This document shows, piece after piece, positions 10,035 through 19,671 of a DNA stretch of 26,810 bases. Position numbers and translations under genes: made by a program. Source of the stretch: Cerioporus squamosus (taxonomy: Eukaryota > Basidiomycota > Agaricomycetes > Polyporales > Polyporaceae). Below the pieces are notes generated by a model that had not been told where the DNA came from, did no database searches, and saw nothing but the letters and a program-made list of their open reading frames with translations. Within the stretch, counting starts at the first letter, position 1. The number at the start of each line of letters is the position of its first letter. The stretch covers positions 1-26,810 of the forward strand of contig JABYQS010000372.1 in NCBI GenBank assembly GCA_022592435.1, written 5' to 3'.

Positions 10035-11586
10035 ATGTCTACTAACCCTTGGGGACCCGCACCTCCACCTCCGACCAAGCTCGGTTTCTACCGCCAGCTC
10101 GCGCCTCGCTCCGCCGGGGTGCACGTCTCGCCGCTCTGTCTCGGGGGGATGAGCATCGGCGACAAGTGGGCGAAGTTCGGCTTCGGCGCGATGGACAAGG
10201 AGAGCAGCTTCAAGCTGCTCGACGCGTTCTACAACGCCGGCGGGAATTTCATCGACACCGCGAGCAACTACCAGGACGAGTCGTCCGAGCAGATCATCGG
10301 CGAGTGGATGGAGCAGCGGGGCAACCGCGACCAAATGGTCATCGCAACAAAGGTGGGCAGGCTTCCCGCCCCAGGCTTGCTAGTTGCGCTGACGCATCTT
10401 GTTGCTAGTACACGACGCATTACAAGCGGGGAAGGGACGATATCTTGGTGAAGGCGAACTATGCGGGAAATAATGTCAAGTCCATGCACATCTCGGTCGA
10501 GGAGTCGCTGAAGAAGCTGCGCACGAGCTACATCGACATCCTCTACGTGCACTGGGTAAGGGTGTCTTTCCGAGCCGTCGTTACACCTGACTGACATTGA
10601 CATCAGTGGGACTGGGACACCAGCATCGAGGAGATCATGCACGGCCTTCACGCTCTACACCTTGCCGGCAAGGTCTTGTACCTGGTATGCATCACGCACA
10701 CTGCGAAATTGAGCATGCACTGATTCCAGCGAACAGGGCATCTCGGATACGCCGGCTTGGATCGTCTCGAAGGCCAACCAGTATGCTCGAGACCACGCTC
10801 TCACCCCGTTCTCCATCTACCAGGGCGCATGGAGCATTCTCCAGCGCGACTTCGAACGCGAGATCATCCCTATGGCACGGGCTGAAGGTGAGTCGTCGTC
10901 GTAGGTTGCTGAAGGGTAGTAAAGGACTTGACTGACGTCTTTGACAAGGAATGGCCCTTGCTCCGTGGAACGTATTGGCTGGTGGCAAGATCCGCACGGA
11001 CGAGGAGGAAGAACGTCGTCGTCAGACGGGCGAGCTGGGTGAGCTTATCGCGTCCCGTTCTCACAGCTTCGTGCTAAGCTGACCAATTTCTCACTTGCGC
11101 AGGTCGCCGTTCGTGGGGCGATTGGGAACGAACTCCCGAGCAGCGCAAAATTTGCCAGGCCTTGGAGGAAGTGGCGAAGCAGGTCGGGACTAAGAGCATC
11201 CAGGCTGGTCAGTGTCTGTCCGATCCTTTCCTCATGCTCCCCGCTGACCAGATCGGTCACAGTCGCCATCGCGTACGTGATGCAGAAGACGACACACGTC
11301 TTCCCGATTATCGGGGGACGCAAAGTCGAGCATCTCGAGGCGAACCTCGAGGCGTTGAACGTCAAGCTCTCCGACGAGCAAATCAAGTATCTCGAGAACG
11401 CATCGCCGTTCGATATTGGTTTCCCGTTGGACTTCATTGTAAGTTTCATGCCATCTCCGGCTCTCACGAGTTTGTGACTCATGGCTACTACTCTCGCAGG
11501 GCGACGGCTGGGACTACATGTACCTCATGAAGAACGCGGCGAACTACCAGCGCTGGCCCCGTCCGCAGGCAATCACGCCTAACTGA
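10035..11586 (+). CDS. Aldo-keto reductase A, aryl-alcohol-dehydrogenase-like
   Basis: NADPH-dependent reductase of the fungal aryl-alcohol dehydrogenase/norsolorinic-acid-reductase-like branch of the AKR superfamily; in wood-decay fungi such enzymes interconvert aryl aldehydes and alcohols. Eight exons give 383 residues: 10035-10352, 10409-10555, 10607-10684, 10737-10887, 10949-11038, 11103-11207, 11263-11438 and 11500-11586. The catalytic tetrad is visible: Asp and Tyr in FIDTASNYQ, Lys in VIATK, His in LYVHWWDWD. The cofactor-side segments [23 protein letters not shown] and [11 protein letters not shown] are present. The C-terminus ends RPQAITPN. It is a close paralogue of the minus-strand gene at 17150-18578. 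Exons 2, 3 and 4 (147, 78 and 151 nt) and the last (87 nt) have identical lengths in both, but this copy keeps two extra introns (11039-11102, 11208-11262). The natural substrate is not determinable. Confidence 0.93.
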
Positions 11587-11873
11587 GGTAATGCTTGTGA
11601 AGTCACATCGAAATACTGCCGGACAAGTTCCGCAACTCGTCGGGCGTAGTCGCAAGCACTAATGTATTCCCTTTCGATGCCCATGCATGCCATCCCTTCG
11701 CCGCGTGTACGCCCGATCGCCTCAGTGTGGGCGGACGTTTTGCGCGCACGTTGCACAACCACTTTGAAATCCTCGTCGCGACAGACCCGTTACTCAGAGA
11801 GCCATGTTCGTTAATCAGTATTCCTTGGCAGGTTTAGCACGATGGAAACGCCACATCTATGGTGATTGTCACC
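11587..11873. other. Gap between reductase A and tRNA-Lys
   Basis: The 287 bp hold the 3' flank of reductase A and the 5' flank of the tRNA. I see no gene or repeat. Confidence 0.5.
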
Positions 11874-11969
11874 GCCCGCCTAGCTCAATCGGATAGAGCG
11901 TCAGACTCTTATGACCGATAGTGTTTAGTGGTGATCTGAAGGCTGCGAGTTCGACCCTCGCGGTGGGCT
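11874..11969 (+). tRNA. tRNA-Lys (anticodon CTT) with 22-nt intron
   Basis: The acceptor stem GCCCGCC (11874-11880) pairs with GGTGGGC (11962-11968), with one G-U pair; T at 11969 is the discriminator base. The D arm is GCTC...GAGC. The anticodon stem TCAGA (11901-11905) pairs with TCTGA (11935-11939), with CTT at 11908-11910 after the conserved T33. The T arm is GCGAG-TTCGACC-CTCGC (11945-11961). An intron of about 22 nt (11912-11933, TGACCGATAGTG...) sits one base 3' of the anticodon, the standard nuclear tRNA intron site. A box (TAGCTCAATCGG) and B box (GAGTTCGACCC) are intact. Confidence 0.95.
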
Positions 11970-12047
11970 AATGGAACCCGGCGAATACTTTTGCCACTGC
12001 CGGCCATCGATTTCCGCCGGCACAAACGCAGTTTTGGGCAGGCGTTG

Positions 12048-12057
12048 GTCACGTGAC
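12048..12057. promoter_or_regulatory. Palindromic E-box GTCACGTGAC
   Basis: A perfect 10-bp palindrome containing CACGTG, immediately followed by GTC so that TGACGTC overlaps it. It lies ~285 bp upstream of the SFM1 start. CACGTG is bound by bHLH factors (Cbf1/Pho4-like) and TGACGTC resembles a bZIP site. Use at this gene is inferred from position only. Confidence 0.35.
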
Positions 12058-12339
12058 GTCGTACCAAAACTCGGTTTGAGCGACAATTGTCCATTCCAAG
12101 AAACTACTAGGGTATACCCCGGTGAATTCATAGAGGACTACAAGTCCTCGTGAGCATTGCAACGATCGTATCGTGCGTTGCAAGGCAGGATGCCGGAGAA
12201 GATCTCCAGAAACGGATTTGGCAATCCAGACGCCCGTCGGTGAATGCCGAGTCCCGACCGTGTCGTTTTGCTTGCCGGCTAGCCGCTCTATGAGGGTACA
12301 CCACCGCTGGAACCAACTCTGCAGCTAAAACTACCCAAG

Positions 12340-13362
12340 ATGCCATTCTCATATGTTATTGGTGCGCATGCTCTGTATGGATGTCACGGTCGATGCGAAT
12401 CAATCCTGCAGAGCACATGGAAGAAGACGAGGAGACCCCGAAGTCAATCCCTAAATGGGTCGAGCTAGAATACATGGTGGGCGCATGCTTGCGATCAGTA
12501 TGCACAGCGTTCTGACAGAACTACCTAGCATATGAGATCTTTTGCTGGGCAAGGAGCGACTGTTCACTTCACCCATCTCTCGCCTGGATCGCGTAGCACA
12601 CTCTCGTCGCTGTTCTCGCAAGATGCCGATCCTACACGAGCCGAGGCATTCGCACATGAAATATCAGTCATGCAGCTCATGGAGGAGAGAGGCATCCCTC
12701 TGGAGAAAGTGTGCTTGCTGGATCCGAAGGCGGAGAAGGAGCTCGCACCCGAAGACGGCGACGGGCGGTTTGAGTGGTTTCTTTTCGGGGTAGGTTTTTT
12801 CATTACCGTTTTGTGTATCCAAATTCTGAGAACGACGTGCTTTTCAGGGGATATTAGGTGTGGCATCATCAAATTATAATTGCGTAAGTCTGACTAGATT
12901 TTGCAGGTGACGATCCACCCCGAGACCGGACCTCCGAGTTGCGCGTACTAGGTTTCCCGGGTCGTCATCTAGGCCCCGTACAGATGACTACCGATACCGC
13001 GCTGGGTGTGACGAAAATGGTTGTGCAAGACAAGAGTAGGTGTTTCTTACCGCCCCTCGTTGTCTTCTAGCTGACATCGATTCTGTAGCCCCACTCTCGG
13101 ATATACCCTTCATAGTATGGGCTGAGTCGTTCGCTCAATCGCAGGTCCTACACTGAGCTTACTTCTAGGACTTCCCGACAATTGTCTTCAATGCCAAAGA
13201 GAGCGTGGAGATGCCGTTCAGTGAGTGTTCGGATAGCGCAGCGCTCGGCCATATCCCCTGACACATTTCCCAGGATATATCACCAAGGTTGGGGAGCCGA
13301 TACTCCCCCCTGGTATGCGCGAGCATCTGAAGGAGGATCTCAACAAGAGTTTTGACTTCTAA
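12340..13362 (+). CDS. SFM1: SFM1-type SPOUT protein-arginine methyltransferase
   Basis: Homologue of yeast Sfm1, the SPOUT-fold methyltransferase that monomethylates an arginine of ribosomal protein uS3. Eight exons give 217 residues, close to the yeast length: 12340-12361, 12412-12476, 12529-12789, 12848-12857, 12907-13035, 13089-13114, 13169-13220 and 13274-13362. The start MPFSYVIEHMEE matches the family opening (x-YVIEHMEE). The C-terminal SPOUT knot region reads GGILGDDPPRDRTSELR, then LGFPGRHLGPVQMTTDTA, with the family-typical ending FRYITKVGEPILPPGM. Exon 4 is only 10 nt, inside the GGILGD motif, and is easily missed by gene callers. Introns are 49-58 nt. All phases agree and no frame break is seen, so the gene looks functional. 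Confidence 0.92.
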
Positions 13363-13724
13363 TGGACGCGTCGGCGTGGAGAGGAATAACATGCAATAAG
13401 TACATCGACTTACCAGTGTCTTGGTGTAGAGAGTACAAATTGTGCAACAGTGACGTGTAATTCTCTCTGTCCACGGGCTCGCGTCCTCGCAAACTGTCGC
13501 GAGGTCAGCGTTGGTAGCGACTTCCCACAACCTCCTAGCGCGAGGCTGCGGTCTTTCTGCGGCGCCTGCGGTGTCTCCTGGCAGGCAGACGCCTGCGGAC
13601 GCTCGTATGCCGCTTGACCTCATACCTCCACCAACGACTTCTGCTATAGACGGTGTGCCTCTAGGGTAGGGTCTTCGTATACCTACAACATTTGTCAATT
13701 GATCAAGTGCAGACCTGACACAAG
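13363..13724. other. Gap between SFM1 and the F-box gene
   Basis: These 362 bp hold the 3' flank of SFM1 and the promoter of the F-box gene. A minus-strand ORF here overlaps SFM1 exons and has no motif, so I do not call it. Confidence 0.5.
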
Positions 13725-14169
13725 ATGACTGTCCCGAGGTTGCCTCCCGAACTCGTCATCGCCGTTCTCGTCCACTTGGAGTACCGGACGCTCCTCCATT
13801 GCCGGCAGGTAGCGTGCATACGCTATGCAGTTCTTCGCGCATCATTGACTGGGTTAATAGGTCTGTCGGCTCTACAAGGAGATCATTGACAGTGATATCC
13901 CCATGCAGTACACAGTCGAGCTTGGGGCAGCAGGCATGGAGGACGGCCCGCCGAGTGATTTGACCCCTTCAGCACGATTGGCTCTACTTCGTGAACGACA
14001 ATCTGCATGGGGACGTCTAACCTGGCGATCTGAGCTCTCTATTCCGATGCAGTTGGGGCCGTGGGAGCTCTATGGCTGCGTTCTGGTCCAGAAGCAAGGC
14101 GGGAGGAAGTTGGTCTTTCAGCAGCTTCCGTCTGCGTTCCGCGGGATCAAGGCGAAGGAATGGGAGCTA

Positions 14170-14817
14170 CTATGCCTACACCAGTAATGCAATCGGCCAA
14201 AATCTGCAACAGTAATGCAACCGGGGGTCTAGCTCCACTGTCCCTTATCTGTAAATTACAAAACTCGGCACAACGATAGCCCAGAAACCTTTGAACATGC
14301 TCGTAAAAACCGCTTCTCGAGAAGTGGCCGGGACGAGGAGATACGAGGCCATCTTCCGCGAGTTTGCACCTGCCGGCACTATCATCCGACCTCGCTACAG
14401 TGCAAGATGCGGGCGCTTCCACTGAAACTCAGCTAGGTTGTTCAACCATGCGACAGGTATTGACACATAATTTTCCGACACTGGGGGGTGCATTGAGGAG
14501 GAGGAATGGAAGTAAGAGTTGGAGAAGCGTGACATTTCCGGGCGCTTAGTACCATAAAAGGCTGCGTAAACGCTCAGTTCTCAGTGGGCACAGCGTGACT
14601 GATTGCGTGACGAGGTTTCTCCGTGGGTTGCATTACTGTTGCGACTCAGTGCACCCCCTCGCCTCACCCTCCATCTCATCCTCTCGTCTTCAAAAAATCG
14701 GAGGAGGTGCCCAAGACGGCTTGGAACATACCACCGAAAATCCGACAGCAATCAGCTAAGGGAGGGAGGAGATAGTCAAGTAACAAGCCCGAAGTTGCAT
14801 TACTGGTGAACGCATAG
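14170..14817. mobile_element. 648-bp MITE with TA target duplication (in F-box exon 2)
   Basis: Flanked by TA at 14168-14169 and 14818-14819. The 23-bp terminal inverted repeats (14170-14192, 14795-14817) begin CTATGC and end CACCAGTAATGCAA, with 21 of 23 positions matching. A second, inner inverted pair is perfect over 17 bp: GCAACAGTAATGCAACC at 14206-14222 and its complement at 14626-14642. The core CAGTAATGCAA thus occurs twice at each side. There is no transposase ORF, so it is non-autonomous. TA duplication fits the Tc1/mariner group, but CTATGC ends are not the usual CAGT-type, so the superfamily is open. Confidence 0.88.
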
Positions 14818-14905
14818 TATCTGATGTGGGGACGGATATCCTAGACTTCAGCATGGATCCCGCCCAGGATCTCCTTGTCGTGGCCGAGAGCCGTGAGTTG
14901 GGGTA

Positions 14906-15396
14906 CAGCTGGCGTCAAAACCAATGCCCGACGTTCCGATGCGCAGTTTGAACTCCGAACCCACGAAAGAAATCGAAAATTTCAGAAAATACAACAGCCC
15001 TGCTTTGACTCCTCCGTTTCGCCTCATTCGACTTCGGGGTGCACTCATCTACGCACCAGCATAGTTTCTTGTACCTCTACTCTGGATATATCCGGGGAAT
15101 GGAGGTGGCCAAGAGCAACCAAAACACCACGTCTACGGGCGCTACACGCGAGTGCGGCTGTGCGACGTCCAAGCGCCCGCAGACGCGGTCTCTTGGTCCG
15201 ACATACTCGAGCTCAAACGACCTCTGAGACCAGCGTACGACCGTCAAACCTTCGTGCAGGAAGAGTATAGGGTGCTTTTATTGATTTCTTATAGTTTTGG
15301 GCTTGTACGGCCTACGGGGAATTTTCTGAATTTTGGGCATTTTCTGGCGCGACATGCGCGCTTTCGCGTGTCGGGCATTGGTTTTGACGCCAGCTG
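14906..15396. mobile_element. 491-bp MITE with TA target duplication (in F-box intron 2)
   Basis: The terminal inverted repeats are 27 bp and perfect (14906-14932 and 15370-15396), starting CAGCTGGCGTCAAAACCAAT. TA flanks both ends (14904-14905, 15397-15398). Weaker inverted similarity continues inward (AATTTCAGAAAAT against AAATTCAGAAAAT). It sits inside an intron whose remaining bases, GTGAGTTGGGGTA plus 15399-15450, make an ordinary ~65-nt intron. No transposase is encoded. TA target and CAG ends fit a Tc1/mariner (pogo-like) MITE. It is unrelated in sequence to the neighbour at 14170. Confidence 0.9.
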
Positions 15397-16646
15397 TATG
15401 TTGATCTGCTTCCCATCGCCCGCGCGCCGGTCTGACTCTACCGACTAGAGACGCGACCTTGTGTTGCTTGCATCTAAAGTCGCTTCAAACCGGCGCCTCG
15501 CACCCTGCTGCGCTGGAGTCAGCAGTTCTTATGCATCGGACCTTCCTCGGAGCGTTCACCCCCTTGATACAAATTGCAGGAGACTATCTCGGCATCCTCC
15601 TATCCGACGTATTTCGAGATCCGTCGGAGCTGTTGGTGTGGAACTGGCAGACGGGTGAATCCAAACTGGTGAGCGTCAACTTCGCCGCAGAGCAGTTTGA
15701 CCATGCTCACTTTCTGCCAGCATGTACTTGGACTTGACTTCTCGTCATTCACGTTTCTCACCCCGCGTCATCTTTTGCTTGCCCCGTTCGGGAACAACCC
15801 AACTGTGCACGACGGCATGCTATACGACGCACCGAGAAAGCCTCGCATCCTCGTTGTGGACTTGGACCTGGTATCGCATGAGCCAGTGCAGCTCAATGAT
15901 CTCGAGTACATCTGCGAGTTCCTCTATCCCGAACTTCAGCCTGCGTGCCACGTCCGGGGGACGACAATCCGCTCTGATCCGTCGCCCCACTGGCGACCGC
16001 ATCCCTCTCTCCAGGTTCCGTTCTCCGTCGCTCGCGACGAACGGCTCTTCGTGGTGGCACTACGACTGGTACAGAGGCGGCAACATCATACCCTCCTGTC
16101 GTTCATTCCATCCTCGACGCTCTATGCATTCCTCTCTTCGATCCCTATCGGAAAAACGCGACACACGTTTACTTGGGCGGATTGGGGCCCTCAAGGGTCC
16201 CGGTTCTACGTCACCCCAGTGACGGCCGTCTGGATATGCTACGTCTACGGCATGTCGTTTGTGTTCTTGTCGAGGAATGGGTCTCGGCAAGTCGTCAATG
16301 TACTCGACTTCAACCAATGCTATATCCGCCGTGCACGCACCGATCCGGACAGGGAGCCAGCTTCGCAGAACGCATTGTTGGTTACGAAGGCCACAACGCT
16401 TGCCAAAGGGGAGCTTTTCGAAGGGCGTGTGCAGACGTCACTACCGTATCGAGAAACGGAGACGATGAACTTCGATCAGGAGCGGGAAGGCCGGATCGAT
16501 GCAGCCATGATCGACGAAGATTCATTGATCCTGGTCTCAAGTGTGAGTCTTCTGTTCCAAGTAGTGCCACAGTCCGGAACACTGACTGAATACAACCTCC
16601 TCGACAGCTCACCCAGCCAGAAGGGTTCCGAGTGCTGACGTTTTGA

Positions 16647-17149
16647 ATGATTGTACGGAAGTCCTGCGGAGCATCCAGCGGCCACGGAGAGAGGTTCTCG
16701 GTGCATGCTTCCCTCGTCACGTTCTGTTGTCGGGTCATTTACAATGGGTGCAGAAGGACCGCAAAGCAAGCTATGACTATCTTGCGTTTGCCAGTACACA
16801 TGTCGTTTCCAGAATTACTACACGCCGCCTCCCGAGTTCGTCTTATACTTCACTATGCGCTGGAAGTCTCAAGCCGTTTGACGGGAGGACGGCTCATCTC
16901 GGAATTCACATACCTTCATGCAGGTACCTGCGGATGGAAATGTCATTGTGCCCTTCCTGCTGACGTTCGCAGATCTTTTAAAATAACTAGCATTGAGTAC
17001 TACTTACTACATGCTCGAAACTCCGACTCGTCATGTCAACTGTACTAGACCCAACACCACACACAGTTGCATGGTCTCCTGTAGTGCGCTAACACATGAC
17101 CTCTACATTCAACATGTTTGTCTCACCATGTCGTGTTATTGTATCCATC
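16647..17149. other. Convergent intergenic gap
   Basis: Lies between the 3' end of the F-box gene (+) and the 3' end of reductase B (-). Only short motif-free ORFs are present. I see no repeat or RNA gene. Confidence 0.5.
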
Positions 17150-18578
17150 TCAAGACGGCCGGATTGCTTGCGCACGAGGCCACTTGTCAAAATTCCCCGC
17201 TGACTGCGTCATACGGATGTACTCCGAACCATCTCCCTATAACGCAAACGCCCGTAAGTTCCTGTCCCATATCACGCAACATATCATCGCATGTACTCAC
17301 CACCATGGCATGCGGGAATCCCGGATCAAACGGCAAGATTCCCTCCAGGTATTTGATCTGCTCGGGGGACAGCGACACGTCGAGCGACTCGATGTTCGCC
17401 TGCAGCTGCTCAATCTTGCGACACCCGACGACGGGGAAGACGTATGGCGTCTTCTGCATCACGTACGCAATCGCGACTGCCTGGATGCTCTTCGCACCGA
17501 CCTGCTGCGCGACCTCCTCGAGAGCCTTGCACAGCTTTTTCTCGTTCTCGGTGCGCTCCCAGTCTGGTCGGCTGATCGTGCGCCCGTTCTCACCTGTCTG
17601 CCTCCGCCGCTCTTCTTCTTCGTCGGTCCGGATCCGCCCACCGGCGAGGACGTTGAAAGGGGCAAGGGCCAACCCTGGATAGACGGTCAATATCATGCGG
17701 TACGGGTGCCGTACGAGGAGAAGACGGTACCTTCAGCCCTCGCCATAGGAATGATGTCGCGCTCGAAGTCGCGTTGGAGGATGCTCCATGCGCCCTGATA
17801 GATGACGAAGGGCGTCTTTCCCATGAGGCGTGCGTATAGGTTCGCCTTGGACACGATCCATGCAGGCGTGTCCGAGATGCCCTGCGAGGATGGTGAGTCT
17901 CTTACTCAGCTACACGACGATCTGTCTTACCAGGTAGAGCACCTTGCCAGACGCGACGAGGTGGTGCAGGCCGTTCATGACCTCCTCGACGCTCGTGTCC
18001 CAGTCCCACTGAGAGCTTGGTCAGTGCTGAGGACGAAGCAACGAACGCGGACTCAGGCACTCACCCAGTGGACATACAGGATGTCGATGTAGTCCGTGCG
18101 CAACTTCTTGAGCGACGCCTCGACAGAGATGTGCATCGCCTTGAGGTTGTTGCCAGTGTAGTGGACCTTCTGTGCGATGTCCGTCGCCGCTCGCTTGAAC
18201 GGAGTCGTATACTGAAATCGTGGTCAGCAAACCCCTTCGGCTCGTCGCCGGGCCGGATCCTCTCACCTTGGTCGCGATGACTATCTGGTCGCGGATCCCG
18301 CGGGCCTCCATCCATTCTCCCAAGAATTCCTCGGACGACTCATCCTGGTAATTGTTCGCGGTATCGATGAAGTTGCCGCCTGCTGCGTAGAAGGCGTCAA
18401 GGAGCGCGAAACTGGACTCCTTGTTCATGGCCCCCATGCCGACACTCTCCCACTTGTCCCCGATGCTCATCGCGCCGAAGCAGATGGGAGAGACGTGCAC
18501 GCCGGCGAGAGGGGAGAGCTGGCGGTAGCGGCCGAGCCTCGTCGGAGGGTCAGGTGCGGGGAACCAGATCTTCGACAT
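17150..18578 (-). CDS. Aldo-keto reductase B, aryl-alcohol-dehydrogenase-like
   Basis: Paralogue of reductase A with the same expected chemistry (NADPH-dependent aldehyde/ketone reduction). Six exons on the minus strand give 382 residues: 18267-18578, 18065-18211, 17931-18008, 17731-17881, 17301-17674 and 17150-17236. The catalytic tetrad is conserved: Asp/Tyr in FIDTANNYQ, Lys in VIATK, His in LYVHWWDWD. The start at 18578 ([12 protein letters not shown]) aligns with the start of reductase A. An in-frame ATG at 18647 would add 23 residues, but it sits 9 nt from a TATA box, so it is unlikely to be in the mRNA. The fifth exon (374 nt) is unsplit where A has two introns. The last exon (29 codons, ending AQAIRPS) follows a 64-nt intron and is easily missed because the upstream frame stays open. 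The gene looks intact. Confidence 0.92.
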
Positions 18579-18655
18579 GCTGGTGGCGTTCGCGGTAACG
18601 GTGCTGGTGGGAGTCGCTTGAGGGGTGATGCGTGCACCGTTGGTCATGTCCCGTG

Positions 18656-18663
18656 TATATATA
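18656..18663 (-). promoter_or_regulatory. TATA box of reductase B
   Basis: TATATATA on the minus strand, 78 nt upstream of the ATG at 18578. Transcription is expected to start roughly 30 nt downstream of a TATA box. That would place the mRNA 5' end near 18625, so the ATG at 18647 would be excluded and 18578 preferred. Confidence 0.55.
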
Positions 18664-18993
18664 CGCTCTGTGTGCGTGTGCGAAAGTGGGGTCAATAGAC
18701 CAACCTCGCAAGTCTCTCCCAGCTTTCTTACCCAGTAGGCGATCCTTGTGCCCAAAGCGCAGCGAGCAACAGACGTGACGGGCTGGCCTGTAACCACATA
18801 TCAATACCGGCCGGAATGAGTGCGCTACTTACCCCCGCAAGTAGCATCTGCTATCTCCTGCGTACCTGCATGTGACTGGCAGTCGCCCTCGCGCCCTCTG
18901 TTCTCATGCCGAGCAGGAAGTTGCAGAACCGAGTATGTCTTCGACGCACGATAATATCTGTACCAGGGCCTAGATGTAGGTTCAAGTTTCAGA

Positions 18994-19671
18994 TGGTCTC
19001 GTACCCAGACGTGCGAGTGAGAAGTCGCACCCCACCACCGCACTTACTCGGACGTCTGGGGCATTTCCCCCCTACCCTCCTACCTTCCCGTTTTTGGGAA
19101 TGATCACGGTCACACCTCTGATTGACGCTCGCTTACATGCCTGTTATGGTGAACGGTGATCTTGGTGAGCGGTCCTCTTTGACCCATCCATTGCACTCAA
19201 TAAACCGTCAAGAGCACCTCTGTTCATTCTAAACGTTAGGAATGTGAGCGTCCTGTGTCAGGTATGAGAATATAATCGCAAAATACCCTGACAAGGGCTT
19301 CCCCGAGCTTCCTATGTGATCAGGAAGTCCTGTACGCACATATTCCGCATGTGTGCGCCTCTCTTGGGCTCCCCATGTTTAGAGAGTGGGCTAGCACCTT
19401 TTCTGTGTATTGCTTTGAGGCTCTGGCTGCTCAGATAGGTAGTAACTCTGTGCAATATAAAGGCAAGCTATGGACAGACGTCGCATCTACGAGCGCTTGC
19501 AAACGAGATAATCAAGAGATGAGACGCAAAAGGCTAATCTCATCAACTCCGTGACCGTGACGGAATTTCAAATAGGGGAAGGTAGGAGGGTAGGGGGGAA
19601 ATGCCCCAGACGTCCGAGTAAGTGCGGTGGTGGGGTGCGACTTCTCACTCGCACGTCTGGGTACGAGACCA
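18994..19671. mobile_element. 678-bp MULE-like MITE with 96-bp inverted ends
   Basis: Positions 18994-19089 and 19576-19671 are perfect inverted repeats (96 bp), beginning TGGTCTCGTACCCAGACGTG. Interrupted pairing continues inward to CACGGTCAC at 19105-19113 and 19551-19559. GTTTCAGA is duplicated directly outside both ends (18986-18993, 19672-19679); nine bases match if the final A of the right repeat is counted. Long inverted ends with an 8-11 bp target duplication fit Mutator-like elements. The ~490-bp interior has no supportable ORF, so it is non-autonomous. It lies between the divergent promoters of reductase B and ATG1. Confidence 0.9.

Larger units (their letters stand above)
13725..16646 (+). 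pseudogene. F-box protein gene disrupted by a transposon in exon 2
   Basis: Substrate-adaptor protein of SCF ubiquitin ligases, from the large basidiomycete F-box family. Exon 1 (13725-13808) and the start of exon 2 (13861 on) encode the F-box: LPPELVIAVLVHLEYRTLLHCRQVC. Exon 2 is interrupted after CTA (14167-14169) by a 648-bp element, and translation stops at a TAA inside it. It resumes at 14820 (SDVGTDILDFSMDPAQDLLVV). Further exons are 15451-15668 (CLHLKSLQTG, LLSDVFRDPSELLVWNWQTG), 15721-16542 and 16608-16646 (stop TGA). Without the two insertions, the exons total 1545 nt, exactly 515 codons, with all splice phases matching. The copy is therefore intact apart from the exonic insertion, pointing to a recent loss. 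The acceptor at 15450 (TAGAG) is the weakest junction. Confidence 0.85.

Noticed and set aside
14364..14809. Short ORFs inside the 648-bp element as a transposase
   Set aside because: All are under 70 codons with no DDE-type motif; the element is non-autonomous.
17237..17300. Reductase B reading straight through past HAMV
   Set aside because: GTGAGT...TTATAG makes a 64-nt intron, and the next exon (GDGSEY... to AQAIRPS) matches the C-terminus layout of reductase A.
18579..18647. Longer N-terminus for reductase B from the ATG at 18647
   Set aside because: The ATG is 9 nt from TATATATA, so it should lie upstream of the transcript start, and the extra residues have no counterpart in reductase A.
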